A program made the translations under genes and the position numbers. Below are positions 37,521 to 49,905 of a stretch of DNA of 52,892 nucleotides, piece by piece. The stretch is from Quadrisphaera granulorum (lineage in GTDB: Bacteria; Actinomycetota; Actinomycetes; Actinomycetales; Quadrisphaeraceae): NCBI RefSeq assembly GCF_003149145.1, contig NZ_QGDQ01000033.1, positions 1-52,892 on the forward strand. The letters are read 5' to 3'. Every line of letters begins with the position of its first letter. The first letter of the stretch is position 1. The notes beneath the pieces were generated by a model. It had not been told where the DNA came from. It searched no databases and saw only the letters and a program-made list of their open reading frames with translations.

Positions 37521-38114
37521 GCAGGGCTGGTGCTGCTGGCCCTCGTGCCCCTCATCTGGTGGGTCATGCTCCGCTCCTGGCGGCGCCGCGCTGCTCAGCA
37601 GGAGGCCGGCACCTACGACGGCGACACTCCCGCGCTCCCCGCGCCCGCTCCGCTGCCCACCGGAGCCGGTGAGGAGTGGGTCGGCGGCACGGCCGAACAA
37701 CCCACCGCAGCCTCCGGGCGCACGGCGACCGGAACCTACGTCTCCACCGTTCTCTCTGGCCGCCCCTTCGAGCGCGTCACCGCGCACGGCCTGGGCAGCC
37801 GCAGCCTCGTGGAGCTGGAGGCTCTCTCTGCAGGGCAGCCCGCCCTGCTGCTGCGCCGACCCGGCGCGGCCTCGTTCTCGATCCCCGCGGCTGACCTCGT
37901 GCGCGTGACCCGTGCCCGCGGCCAGGCGGGCAAGGTGATGTTCGGCAAGGAGGACCTCGTCGTGGTGACCTGGCGGCTCGGTGGAGCAGGCGGAACGGAG
38001 GTGGACAGCGCCGTGCGGACCAAGCCGCAGCAGGACGCTCCCCGCCTCGTTGCCCTGGTGGAGGGGCTCATCGGCCCCAGTGGACAGACGACCCACGGGA
38101 AGGACGCCGCATGA
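37506..38114 (+). CDS. Membrane-anchored PH-like domain protein of the pyr operon
   Basis: 202 residues from the GTG in copy two of the direct repeat, preceded by GGAGGGGG. One N-terminal membrane segment ([19 protein letters not shown]) followed by a basic stretch, a disordered Pro/Thr/Gly linker and a C-terminal all-beta domain ([20 protein letters not shown], then VVVTWRLGG) of the PH-like kind found at this place in Streptomyces pyr operons. Its function is unknown. The stop overlaps the carA start (ATGA). Confidence 0.75.
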   Translation: MEQVIAGLVLLALVPLIWWVMLRSWRRRAAQQEAGTYDGDTPALPAPAPLPTGAGEEWVGGTAEQPTAASGRTATGTYVSTVLSGRPFERVTAHGLGSRSLVELEALSAGQPALLLRRPGAASFSIPAADLVRVTRARGQAGKVMFGKEDLVVVTWRLGGAGGTEVDSAVRTKPQQDAPRLVALVEGLIGPSGQTTHGKDAA

Positions 38115-39333
38115 GCACGACGACGACGGCGACGACCGGCAGCCCTGCGCTGCTGCTGCTCGAGGACGGCCGCGCCTTCACCGGCGAGGCCTACGGAGCC
38201 ACCGGCGAGACCGTCGGCGAGGCCGTCTTCTGCACCGCCATGACCGGCTACCAGGAGACGATCACCGACCCCAGCTACCACCGCCAGGTGGTGGTCATGA
38301 CGGCGCCGCACATCGGTAACACCGGCTGGAACGACGAGGACGACGAGTCCGCCCGCATCTGGGTGGCCGGCTTCGTCGTCCGCGACCCAGCCCGTCGCGC
38401 CTCCAACTGGCGCTCGCGGCGCGAGCTGGGCGACGAGCTGAGCACGCAGGGCGTCGTCGGGATCTCCGGCGTCGACACCCGGGCGCTGACCCGCCACCTG
38501 CGCGAGCGCGGCGCCATGCGCGTCGGTGTCTTCTCCGGGGCGGCCCTGTCCGGCTCCTCCCGCGACCAGCTGCTCGAGCGGGTCCGCACCGGCGCGGAGA
38601 TGGCTGGTGCTGACCTGGCCGGCCAGGTCAGCACGGACGACACGTACGTCGTCCCCGCGATCGGCGCCAAGCGGCTCACTGTCGCCGCGGTCGACCTGGG
38701 CATCAAGGCCAACACCCCCCGTGAGCTCGCCAAGCGCGGCGCCGAGGTGCACGTGCTCCCCGCGATGGCGACGATCGACGACGTCCTGGCGGTCAGCCCC
38801 GACGGCGTCTTCTTCTCCAACGGCCCCGGTGACCCCAGCGCCGCCACCCACGAGGTGGAGCTGCTGCAGCAGGTGCTCGAGCGGAAGATCCCGTTCTTCG
38901 GCATCTGCTACGGCAACCAGCTGCTGGGCCGTGCGCTCGGGCTGGGCACGTACAAGCTGCGCTACGGCCACCGCGGCGTGAACCAGCCGGTGCTCGACAG
39001 GTCCACCGGCCGCGTGGAGATCACCGCGCACAACCACGGCTTCGCCGTGGACGCGCCGCTCGAAGGATCCATCGCCTCGCCGTTCGGCCAGGTGGAGGTC
39101 AGCCACGTCGGCCTCAACGACGGGGTGGTCGAGGGCCTGCGGGTCACCGGGACCCCCGCCTTCTCGGTGCAGTACCACCCGGAGGCGGCCGCCGGCCCGC
39201 ACGACGCGAACTACCTCTTCGACAGGTTCGTCGACCTCGTCGCCGACCCTGCCGCCCCGCTGCCGCCGCTGCTCAACGCACCCAAGCCGACCAGCTCGAC
39301 CACCGGCTCCACCGAGACGAAGGGCGACCGCTG

Positions 39334-39334
<1 letters not shown>
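38111..39334 (+). CDS. carA: Carbamoyl phosphate synthase small subunit
   Basis: 407 residues. It hydrolyses glutamine and channels ammonia to CarB. A Thr-rich start (STTTTATTG) precedes the N-terminal domain ([24 protein letters not shown]) and a class I amidotransferase domain: nucleophile Cys in [12 protein letters not shown], where many proteins have GHQ, and the His/Glu pair in QYHPEA. The NGPGDPS block is intact. It overlaps carB by one base (TGATG). It supplies both pyrimidine and arginine synthesis unless another copy exists. Confidence 0.97.
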
Positions 39335-42684
<3,350 letters not shown>

Positions 42685-42715
42685 CTGGCTTGCCGACAGG
42701 TTCGGTGACTGTCAG

Positions 42716-43657
42716 ATGAGCAGGACGACGACGGCGCCCGCGGGCGTGCAGGAGGCGGCCGAGGTCGTCTCCGCGCGCCCGGTCGGGGCGTACACGCACC
42801 TCGTGCTGCACGCCCCCGAGGCCGCGCGGCGCGCACAGCCGGGGCAGTTCGTGGCGTGCGGCGTCGGCGACTCCGGCATGCTCCTGCGGCGCTCGCTGTC
42901 GCTGCACGCCGCGGACCCGGTGGCGGGCACGCTGGAGGTGGTGGTCGCGGCGGCCGGTCCGGGGACGCGACTGCTGGCGGCGAAGCGCCCCGGCGACGTC
43001 GTCCCGACGACGGCGCCGCTGGGCCGCCCGTTCCCGATCCCCGAGGCGGGGACCCCCGGGGTCGTCATCGGCGGCGGCTATGGCGCGGCCCCGCTGCCGT
43101 GGCTGGCGCGAGTGCTGACGGCCCAGGGCAGCCGCGTGGTGGGCATCGTCGGGGCCGCCAGTGCCGACCGGCTGCTCGGCACGAGCGCCGTCGACGACGC
43201 GACCGCGCTGGACGGGATTGCTGACGCCCTCGTGGTGACCACCGACGACGGTTCCCTCGGAGCCCCGGGCCGCGTCACCGACGCCCTGCCCGAGGTGCTG
43301 CTGGAGCTGGCAGATCTGGGAGATCCGTGGGTCTACGCCTGCGGCCCCATGCCGATGCTCCGCTCGGTCCACACCACCACCCGCGAGGTGCTCGGGCAGG
43401 GCGCGCGCACCTGGCTGGCGGTGGAGGAGTCCATGGCCTGCGGTGTCGGCGTCTGCATGACGTGCGTGCTCCCCGTCGCTCAGGACGACGACGACGGGGT
43501 GCGCCGCACGCGGATGCTGCGAGCCTGCACCGCCGGCCCGGTCTTCGACGGTGACGCCCTTCGCTGGGACGCCATCGGCGCCGCACCCCACCTGCGGGGT
43601 GGGGCGCTGGTCCCCGACGACGCCGTAGGCGCTCCCACGGCAATGGGAGGCCACTGA
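42716..43657 (+). CDS. pyrK: Dihydroorotate dehydrogenase electron transfer subunit
   Basis: 313 residues. It carries electrons from PyrD FMN through FAD and a [2Fe-2S] cluster to NAD+. The FAD site is LLRRSLSLH, the NAD-domain loop is VVIGGGYGAAP, and YACGPMPML is typical. The cluster ligands are in SMACGVGVCMTCVLPV and RACTAGPVF, giving four Cys. A short Asp run (AQDDDDG) from a GAC repeat lies between the third and fourth Cys. It is adjacent to pyrD, as expected for the class 1B enzyme. Confidence 0.92.
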   Translation: MSRTTTAPAGVQEAAEVVSARPVGAYTHLVLHAPEAARRAQPGQFVACGVGDSGMLLRRSLSLHAADPVAGTLEVVVAAAGPGTRLLAAKRPGDVVPTTAPLGRPFPIPEAGTPGVVIGGGYGAAPLPWLARVLTAQGSRVVGIVGAASADRLLGTSAVDDATALDGIADALVVTTDDGSLGAPGRVTDALPEVLLELADLGDPWVYACGPMPMLRSVHTTTREVLGQGARTWLAVEESMACGVGVCMTCVLPVAQDDDDGVRRTRMLRACTAGPVFDGDALRWDAIGAAPHLRGGALVPDDAVGAPTAMGGH

Positions 43658-43658
43658 C

Positions 43659-44708
43659 ATGGAATCCGCGACGATCAAGGACGTTGTGCACGCCCCAGCG
43701 GCGACGGCCGTGGACCTCTCCACGTCCATCGGGTCCTTCCACCTCCCGGCGCCCACCATGACCGCCTCCGGCTGCGCCGCCGCCGGGGCCGAGCTGGCGC
43801 CCTACCTCGACCTCGCCGCGCTCGGCGCCGTCGTCACCAAGTCGGTGCTGCGTGACCCGCGGTCGGGCCGGGCCACCCCACGCATGGCCGAGACGCCGTC
43901 GGGGATGCTCAACAGCATCGGCCTGCAGGGCCCGGGCATCGACAGCTTCCTCGAGCACGACCTGCCCGTGCTCGCCGAGGCCGGCGCGCGTGTCGTCGTC
44001 TCGATCGCCGGAGGAGACGCGGACGAGTTCGGCGAGCTGGCCGGCCGCCTGGCGGCCCTGGGCCCCGAGAGCCCGGTCGGGGCGATCGAGGTCAACATCT
44101 CGTGCCCCAACGTCGCCAACCGCGGTCTGGTGTTCGCGTGCGACACCGGCGCGTCCCGCGCCGTCCTGGACGCCGTCAGCAGCGCCGTGTCGTCTGCCGC
44201 CGCCGCGACGGGTCGTCCAGCGCTGCCCGTGCTCGCCAAGCTCAGCCCCGACGTCACCGACCTCGTGGCGGTCGCGCGGGCCTGCACCGATGGCGGTGCG
44301 ACGGGTCTGACGGCCATCAACACCACGCTCGGCATGGTCATCGACCCCGTGACGCTGCGCCCGCAGCTCGCGGGGGTGACCGGTGGCACGTCGGGCCCGG
44401 CCATCCGGCCCATCGCCGTGCGCTGCATCTGGCAGCTCACCGCAGCCAAGCGCGCCGGCGTGCTGCCCGACGTCCCCATCGTGGGCGCGGGTGGTGTGGC
44501 GAGCGGCGCCGATGCGTTGCAGCTCATCGCCGTCGGTGCGTGCGCCGTCCAGGTGGGCACCGCGACCTTCGCCGACCCCTCCGCACCGGCCCGCGTGGCC
44601 CGGGAGCTGGAGGCGGAGCTGGCGCGCCGCGGGGTGGCGCGCCTGGCCGACGTCGTCGGCATCGCCCACGAGCCCGGCCGCGGCATCACGAGGAGCACCG
44701 ACCTATGA
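43659..44708 (+). CDS. pyrD: Dihydroorotate dehydrogenase, class 1B
   Basis: 349 residues, ATG start one base after pyrK. It oxidises dihydroorotate to orotate. The catalytic base is Cys in VNISCPNV, marking class 1 rather than the membrane class 2 enzyme; GMLNSIGLQGPG, KLSPDVTD and the GAGGVASGADA phosphate site are all present. Pairing with PyrK indicates NAD+ as the acceptor, which differs from the quinone-linked PyrD of mycobacteria. It overlaps pyrF by four bases (ATGA). Confidence 0.95.
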   Translation: MESATIKDVVHAPAATAVDLSTSIGSFHLPAPTMTASGCAAAGAELAPYLDLAALGAVVTKSVLRDPRSGRATPRMAETPSGMLNSIGLQGPGIDSFLEHDLPVLAEAGARVVVSIAGGDADEFGELAGRLAALGPESPVGAIEVNISCPNVANRGLVFACDTGASRAVLDAVSSAVSSAAAATGRPALPVLAKLSPDVTDLVAVARACTDGGATGLTAINTTLGMVIDPVTLRPQLAGVTGGTSGPAIRPIAVRCIWQLTAAKRAGVLPDVPIVGAGGVASGADALQLIAVGACAVQVGTATFADPSAPARVARELEAELARRGVARLADVVGIAHEPGRGITRSTDL

Positions 44709-45628
44709 CCCAGCAGTCCCACCAGACCCAGCAGTTGACCGAGCAGCCGACCCAGCAGTCGACCCCGCAGCCGTTCGGCGTGCGGCTCGCCGCCGCCATG
44801 GACGCCCACGGTCCGCTGTGCGTCGGTATCGACCCTTCGCCGGCCCTCCTGGCGGCCTGGGGCCTCTCCGACGACGCCAGCGGCCTGGAGCGGTTCTCCC
44901 GGGCCGTCGTAGAGGCCGTGGCGGGCTCGTGCGCGGCGATCAAGCCGCAGGCGGCGTTCTTCGAGCGGCACGGGTCGCGCGGGGTGGCTGTCCTGGAGCA
45001 GGTGGTGGCCGATGCGAGGGCAGCCGGCGTGCTGTGCGTTGTGGACGCCAAGCGCGGCGACATCGGCTCGACGATGGCGGCCTACGCCGACGCGTTCGCC
45101 GGCGACGGCTCCCCGCTGGCCGGTGACGCGGTGACGGCTTCGCCGTTCCTGGGCTTCGGCTCGCTCGACCCGCTGCTCGACGTTGCGGCGCGCACCGGCC
45201 GCGGCGTCTTCGTGCTGGCGCTGACCTCCAACCCCGAGGGCGCGGCCGTCCAGCACGCCCGCGGGCAGGACGGCGAGGCGGTGGCCGCCGCCGTCGCCCG
45301 GGCCGCTGCGCAGCGTAACGCCGCAGCTCAGGCGGCCGGTGAGCCCCTGGGGTCCGTGGGGCTGGTGGTGGGGGCGACGACGGGTGACGCGGCCTCTCGC
45401 CTGGCGGTGGACCTAGCCGCCGTGCACGGTCCGCTGCTGGCCCCCGGCATCGGTGCGCAGGGCGCGGGACCGGCCGACCTCGCGCGGGTTTTCGGGCCCG
45501 CGCGCAGCGCCGTCCTCGCCTCCTCCAGCCGGGAGATCCTTTCCGCGGGACCCTCGGTGCGAGCTCTTCAGGAGGCGGCCGTACGCTCGGCCGTCGCCTG
45601 CAGAAACGCTCTGCGTCACCATCCGTGA
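44705..45628 (+). CDS. pyrF: Orotidine 5'-phosphate decarboxylase (type 2)
   Basis: 307 residues from the ATG overlapping pyrD. It decarboxylates OMP to UMP. The catalytic tetrad lies in DAKRGDIGSTM; LCVGIDPSP, KPQAAFFERHG and LAPGIGAQG are the other landmarks of the type 2 (mycobacterial) form. The first 22 residues are a Gln/Thr repeat tract (TQQSHQTQQLTEQPTQQST) with no counterpart in the family, encoded by CAG/ACC-rich repeats. It ends the pyr operon; pyrE is not in the window. Confidence 0.95.
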   Translation: MTQQSHQTQQLTEQPTQQSTPQPFGVRLAAAMDAHGPLCVGIDPSPALLAAWGLSDDASGLERFSRAVVEAVAGSCAAIKPQAAFFERHGSRGVAVLEQVVADARAAGVLCVVDAKRGDIGSTMAAYADAFAGDGSPLAGDAVTASPFLGFGSLDPLLDVAARTGRGVFVLALTSNPEGAAVQHARGQDGEAVAAAVARAAAQRNAAAQAAGEPLGSVGLVVGATTGDAASRLAVDLAAVHGPLLAPGIGAQGAGPADLARVFGPARSAVLASSSREILSAGPSVRALQEAAVRSAVACRNALRHHP

Positions 45629-45636
45629 CCCCGGCG

Positions 45637-45665
45637 TTGCTCTGACCAGGTGAGCTGGCTAGGTT
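45637..45665 (+). promoter_or_regulatory. Candidate vegetative promoter of mihF
   Basis: TTGCTC (45637-45642), 17 bases, TAGGTT (45660-45665). Spacing is ideal and both hexamers are fair. Transcription would start near 45672, giving a leader of about 100 bases that contains the 14-bp repeats. Confidence 0.5.
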
Positions 45666-45695
45666 GCCATCAGGCAGCCTCAGACCCGCCCAGAG

Positions 45696-45737
45696 CAGAC
45701 AGTTCAGACCAGACAGATCAGATCCGACAGATCAGTC
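45696..45737 (+). repeat. Three 14-bp tandem repeats in the mihF leader
   Basis: Units 45696-45709, 45710-45723 and 45724-45737 follow the pattern CMGACAGWTCAGAY, with two to three differences between units. They lie in the predicted 5' leader 34 bases before the mihF start. Confidence 0.8.
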
Positions 45738-45771
45738 CGACGTACCCAACGACGTGCAGAGGTGACTCTCA

Positions 45772-46086
45772 GTGCCGCTCCCCAACCTGACCCCCGAGCA
45801 GCGTGCTGCAGCCCTGGAGAAGGCTGCCGCCGCCCGTCGTGAGCGCGCCGAGGTGAAGAACCGCCTCAAGCACTCCCAGGGCGACCTGGGCGACGTCATC
45901 CGCGAGGGCCAGGAGAACGACGTCGTCGGCAAGATGAAGGTCTCCGCCCTCCTCGAGGCCCTCCCGGGCGTGGGCAAGGTCCGCGCCCAGAAGGTCATGG
46001 AGGAGATCGGCATCTCCGAGACGCGTCGCGTGCGCGGTCTGGGCGCCAACCAGATCAGCGCCCTCATCGACCGCTTCGGCCGCTGA
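45772..46086 (+). CDS. mihF: Actinobacterial integration host factor (mIHF/sIHF)
   Basis: 104 residues, GTG start. A small nucleoid protein of the mIHF/sIHF family that bends DNA and is essential in mycobacteria. The long N-terminal helix ([20 protein letters not shown]) and the H2TH DNA-binding part ([20 protein letters not shown], then [11 protein letters not shown]) are clearly conserved. Unrelated in fold to HU/IHF. It has its own promoter after pyrF and appears to be coupled to gmk through an overlapping CTGA. Confidence 0.96.
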   Translation: MPLPNLTPEQRAAALEKAAAARRERAEVKNRLKHSQGDLGDVIREGQENDVVGKMKVSALLEALPGVGKVRAQKVMEEIGISETRRVRGLGANQISALIDRFGR

Positions 46087-46688
46087 ACCAGCAACCGACC
46101 TCCGGCCCGGCCGGGACGACGCCCCAGCGGCTGGTCGTCCTGGCCGGGCCGACGGCTGTCGGCAAGGGCACCGTCGCCGCTGACGTCCGCGCCCGCTACC
46201 CGCAGGTGTGGCTGTCCGTCTCGGCGACCACCCGCTCGCCCCGTCCGGGCGAGGTCGACGGCGTGCACTACCTCTTCACGAGCGAGGCTGAGTTCGACGG
46301 GCTCGTGGAGCGGGGTCAGATGCTCGAGTGGGCCGTCGTCCACGGGAGACACCGCTACGGCACCCCCCGAGGTCCGGTGGAGCAGGCGCTGGCTGCCGGC
46401 ACCCCGGTGCTCCTCGAGATCGACCTGCAGGGCGCCCGCCAGGTCCGTGCGGTGATGCCCGACGCGCACTTCGTGTTCCTCGCCCCGCCGAGCTGGGAGG
46501 AGCTGGAGCGCCGCCTGGTGGGCCGGGGCACCGAAGGACCCGAGGAGCGGGAGCGGCGCCTGTCCACCGCACGGGTGGAACTCGCCGCCGAGAAGGAGTT
46601 CGACACCACCATCGTCAACGACGACGTCAGCCGAGCCGCTGACGAGCTCGTATCATGGATGGGTCTGGGTCCGCTCACCTCTCGCTGA
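46083..46688 (+). CDS. gmk: Guanylate kinase, probably from a CTG start
   Basis: 201 residues if read from CTG 46083. It phosphorylates GMP to GDP. The P-loop GPTAVGKGT lies at 46146-46172 and the GMP-binding part [17 protein letters not shown] follows. The first ATG/GTG/TTG in frame is GTG 46206, which would delete the P-loop and cannot give an active enzyme. No in-frame ATG, GTG or TTG occurs between the mihF stop and the P-loop; CTG 46083 overlaps that stop as CTGA, like the GTGA/ATGA junctions elsewhere in the window. A non-standard start, translational reinitiation or a sequence error are the options. Confidence 0.85.
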   Translation: MNQQPTSGPAGTTPQRLVVLAGPTAVGKGTVAADVRARYPQVWLSVSATTRSPRPGEVDGVHYLFTSEAEFDGLVERGQMLEWAVVHGRHRYGTPRGPVEQALAAGTPVLLEIDLQGARQVRAVMPDAHFVFLAPPSWEELERRLVGRGTEGPEERERRLSTARVELAAEKEFDTTIVNDDVSRAADELVSWMGLGPLTSR

Positions 46689-46765
46689 GCCGTCTGACCC
46701 TGTGCACGACCAGAAGCACTGCACGACCCGAAGCGCGAGCTCGTCCCCGATCTGGAAGGACACCT

Positions 46766-47110
46766 GTGTCCGGCACCACCGCTGCCCCCGAAGGCATCAC
46801 CAACCCGCCCATCGACGACCTCCTCGAGGCCGCCGACGGCTCCAAGTACGGGCTGGTCATCTACGCCGCCAAGCGCGCCCGCCAGATCAACGCCTACTAC
46901 TCCCAGCTCGGCGAGGGCCTGCTGGAGTACGTCGGTCCGCTCGTGGAGACCCACGTGCAGGAGAAGCCGCTGAGCGTCGCCCTGCGCGAGATCGACGCGG
47001 GCCTGCTGACGATCCGCCCGGTCAGCCCGGAGGAGGCCGCCGCCGAGGCCGCGGCCGTTGCCCCGTCCGACCCGTTCGCGGCGCCCTCGGACGACGCGCG
47101 CGGCTTCTGA
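46766..47110 (+). CDS. rpoZ: RNA polymerase omega subunit
   Basis: 114 residues. Omega helps assemble the beta-prime subunit. Family blocks: [32 protein letters not shown] and [12 protein letters not shown] 46766 is preceded five bases upstream by GGAAGGA (46754-46760); a longer frame from 46655 runs inside gmk and is rejected. The C-terminus is an Ala/Pro/Glu-rich tail. It is 77 bases downstream of gmk and in the usual order gmk-rpoZ-coaBC-metK. Confidence 0.95.
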   Translation: MSGTTAAPEGITNPPIDDLLEAADGSKYGLVIYAAKRARQINAYYSQLGEGLLEYVGPLVETHVQEKPLSVALREIDAGLLTIRPVSPEEAAAEAAAVAPSDPFAAPSDDARGF

Positions 47111-47168
47111 GCCCCGCGTCCCTGGGCCCAGCGCTGCTCCGCACCACAGCTCTCAGCTCCCACCCGCG

Positions 47169-48461
47169 ATGAGCCCAGCGCGCGTCGTCCTCGGTGTCGG
47201 CGGTGGCATCGCCGCCTACAAGGCGGCGCTGCTGCTGCGCCTGTTCACCGAGGGCGGCGCGTCCGTGCGTGTGGTGCCCACCGAGGCGGCGCTGAAGTTC
47301 GTCGGTGAGCCGACGTGGGCGGCGCTGTCGGGCCAGCCGGTGGCCACCGGGGTGTGGAGCGACGTCCACGAGGTGCCGCACGTGCGGCTGGGCCGCGAGG
47401 CCGACCTCGTCCTCGTCGCCCCCGCCACCGCCGACCTCCTGGGGCGCGCCGCCCACGGCCTCGCCGACGACCTGCTCACCAACGTGCTGCTCACCGCGCG
47501 CTGCCCGGTGCTGCTGGCCCCGGCGATGCACACCGAGATGTGGCAGCACCCGGCGGTGGTCGCCAATGTCGCGACGCTGCGCGAGCGCGGCATCCACGTG
47601 CTCGACCCCGACAGTGGCCGCCTGACGGGCGCCGACACCGGCCCCGGGCGCTTGCCGGAGCCCGAGCGCATCCACGCTGCGGCGATGGCGCTGCTGGGCG
47701 GAGCGGCTGCGGGCGGCGCGCCGTCGTCGTCGTCCTCCTCCTCCTTCGATTTGGCCGGTCGGCACGTCGTGGTCTCGGCGGGGGGCACCCGCGAGCCTCT
47801 CGACCCGGTGCGCTTCCTCGGCAACGCCTCCTCCGGGCGGCAGGGTGCGGCGCTGGCCGCGCGGGCCCTCGCCCGCGGTGCGCGCGTCACGTACGTGCGG
47901 GCCCACACCGAGGTGCCCGACCCCGCCGGTGCGCACGTGGTGCCCGTGAGCACCGCCCTGCAGCTGCGTGACGCGGTGGTGTCCGCTGCGGAGGGGGGCG
48001 CTGACGTCGTCGTCATGGCTGCCGCGGTGGCCGACTTCCGGCCCGCCGCACCCTCCGAAAGCAAGATCAAGAAATCTGACGACGACGGCGACGGCCTCGT
48101 CGTGGAGCTGGTCCGCAACCCCGACGTCCTTGCCGGGCTCGTCGCGGCGCGCCGCGAGGGTCGGGTGGCGGCCTCGACGGTCGTCGTCGGGTTCGCTGCG
48201 GAGACCGGTGACGCGTCGGGTTCGGTGATCGAGCACGGCAGGCTCAAGGCGGTCCGCAAGGGTGCCGACCTCCTGGTGGTGAACGAGGTCGGTGGTGGGC
48301 GAGCGTTCGGCACCCCCGACAACACCGTCGTCATCCTCGGGGCAGACGGCTCCGAAAGATCCGTCGGTCCGGCGCCCAAGGAGACCATCGCTGACGCGGT
48401 CTGGGACGCTGTCGCGATGCGCCTGACCCATGGACGAGTGGACCAGCGAGGAGACCTCTGA
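47169..48461 (+). CDS. coaBC: Bifunctional phosphopantothenoylcysteine decarboxylase / synthetase
   Basis: 430 residues. The N-terminal CoaC half is an FMN decarboxylase ([26 protein letters not shown]); the C-terminal CoaB half joins cysteine to 4'-phosphopantothenate using CTP ([34 protein letters not shown]). Where E. coli has the active-site Cys in ACGDxGxGRM, this protein has [10 protein letters not shown], a form I believe is common in actinobacteria. A Ser run (SSSSSSSF) from a TCG/TCC repeat links the halves and an Asp run interrupts the KIKKS region. The ATG at 47169 is favoured by the family N-terminus. It overlaps metK by one base. Confidence 0.95.
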   Translation: MSPARVVLGVGGGIAAYKAALLLRLFTEGGASVRVVPTEAALKFVGEPTWAALSGQPVATGVWSDVHEVPHVRLGREADLVLVAPATADLLGRAAHGLADDLLTNVLLTARCPVLLAPAMHTEMWQHPAVVANVATLRERGIHVLDPDSGRLTGADTGPGRLPEPERIHAAAMALLGGAAAGGAPSSSSSSSFDLAGRHVVVSAGGTREPLDPVRFLGNASSGRQGAALAARALARGARVTYVRAHTEVPDPAGAHVVPVSTALQLRDAVVSAAEGGADVVVMAAAVADFRPAAPSESKIKKSDDDGDGLVVELVRNPDVLAGLVAARREGRVAASTVVVGFAAETGDASGSVIEHGRLKAVRKGADLLVVNEVGGGRAFGTPDNTVVILGADGSERSVGPAPKETIADAVWDAVAMRLTHGRVDQRGDL

Positions 48462-49681
48462 TGGCTGCCAAGGCCGACCTGCGCCTGTTCACCTCCGAGT
48501 CGGTGACCGAGGGTCACCCGGACAAGATCTGCGACCAGATCAGCGATCGCATCCTCGACGCGATGCTCGACCAAGACCCGACAAGTCGGGTCGCCGTCGA
48601 GACCATGGTCACCACTGGCCAGGTTCACATTGCTGGCGAGGTGAAGACCAAGGGCTACGTCGAGATCCCGCAGATCGTCCGCGACACCATCCTCGGTATC
48701 GGGTACGACTCCTCCGAGAAGGGCTTCGACGGGCACTCCTGCGGCGTCTCGGTCTCGATCGGTGCGCAGTCCACGGACATCGCGCAGGGCGTCGACTCCT
48801 CCTGGGAGCAGCGCTCGGGGTCGCTCGACTCCGACGACCCGCTCGACGCGCAGGGCGCCGGTGACCAGGGCCTCATGTTCGGGTACGCCTGCACCGACAC
48901 CCCCGAGCTCATGCCGCTGCCGATCTGGCTGGCGCACCGCCTGTCCGAGCAGCTCACCGCGGTCCGCAAGGACGGCGTGCTGCCGCACCTGCGGCCCGAC
49001 GGCAAGACTCAGGTGACCATCGGGTACGACGGTGACCGCGCCGTCTCCCTCGACACCGTGGTGCTGTCCACGCAGCACGCGCCCCGGGTCGACCTCGGTG
49101 AGCTGGCCGAGCAGATCCGCTCCGAGGTGGTCGCGCCCGTGCTGGAGGGGCTGCGCGGTCTGGCGGACCTCGACACCTCCGGGCACCGTCTGCTCGTGAA
49201 CCCCACCGGCCGGTTCGAGATCGGTGGCCCGATGGGCGACGCCGGCCTCACCGGTCGCAAGATCATCGTGGACACCTACGGCGGCATGGCCCGCCACGGT
49301 GGCGGTGCGTTCTCCGGCAAGGACCCGTCCAAGGTCGACAGGTCGGCGGCGTACGCGATGCGCTGGGTGGCCAAGAACGTCGTCGCTGCCGGGCTCGCCA
49401 GCCGGTGCGAGGTGCAGGTGGCGTACGCCATCGGTGCTTCGCACCCGGTCGGGCTGTACGTGGAGTGCTTCGGCACGGAGACCGTGCCGCTGGCGCGTCT
49501 GAGTGCGGCGATCCGCGAGGTCTTCGACCTGCGCCCGGCCGCCATCGTGCGCGACCTCGACCTCTTGCGGCCGGTCTACGCCAAGACCGCCGCGTACGGG
49601 CACTTCGGGCGCGAGCTGCCGGGCTTCACATGGGAGACCACCGACCGTGCCGACGTGCTGAAGGCCGCTGTCGGCGTCTGA
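48461..49681 (+). CDS. metK: S-adenosylmethionine synthetase
   Basis: 406 residues. It makes S-adenosylmethionine from ATP and methionine. Signatures: [26 protein letters not shown], and the phosphate loop [19 protein letters not shown], all intact. The ATG overlaps the coaBC stop (TGATG) with GAGGAGACC just before it. It ends the block; priA, which often follows in actinobacteria, is not seen. A 26-bp perfect inverted repeat lies 60 bases downstream. Confidence 0.98.
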   Translation: MAAKADLRLFTSESVTEGHPDKICDQISDRILDAMLDQDPTSRVAVETMVTTGQVHIAGEVKTKGYVEIPQIVRDTILGIGYDSSEKGFDGHSCGVSVSIGAQSTDIAQGVDSSWEQRSGSLDSDDPLDAQGAGDQGLMFGYACTDTPELMPLPIWLAHRLSEQLTAVRKDGVLPHLRPDGKTQVTIGYDGDRAVSLDTVVLSTQHAPRVDLGELAEQIRSEVVAPVLEGLRGLADLDTSGHRLLVNPTGRFEIGGPMGDAGLTGRKIIVDTYGGMARHGGGAFSGKDPSKVDRSAAYAMRWVAKNVVAAGLASRCEVQVAYAIGASHPVGLYVECFGTETVPLARLSAAIREVFDLRPAAIVRDLDLLRPVYAKTAAYGHFGRELPGFTWETTDRADVLKAAVGV

Positions 49682-49740
49682 TCTTGTGAGTGCCTGACGT
49701 CCGCGTCGGGCTGTCGGGGCTATGACGGCTGTCGGGGCCG

Positions 49741-49815
49741 TGCAGTCGGACGTGCAGAAGTCCCCCGCAGGACCCTCCACGGGCCTTGTGGGGGACTTCT
49801 GCACGTCCGACTGCA
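49741..49815. terminator. 26-bp perfect inverted repeat after metK
   Basis: Arms 49741-49766 and 49790-49815 are perfectly complementary over 26 bases with a 23-base loop. This is longer than a normal terminator and has no T-run. Its place between convergent metK and the chemoreceptor gene suits bidirectional termination; a REP-like or mobile-element end is also possible. The other 224 bases of the gap show nothing I can name. Confidence 0.75.
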
Positions 49816-49905
49816 CCCGGCACCCTGCGCAGGGGTGATTGGGGCCTGGCCCCGCGGCAGTCGCCGTCACCGCGCAGCCGGCCCGCGGAGCGCAGCGGGA
49901 CCGTG

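Noticed and set aside
46206-46688. Guanylate kinase starting at GTG 46206
   Set aside because: This start removes the nucleotide-binding P-loop encoded just upstream in the same open frame.
49741-49815. Insertion sequence ends around metK
   Set aside because: Only 23 bases lie between the arms and no target duplication or transposase is visible.
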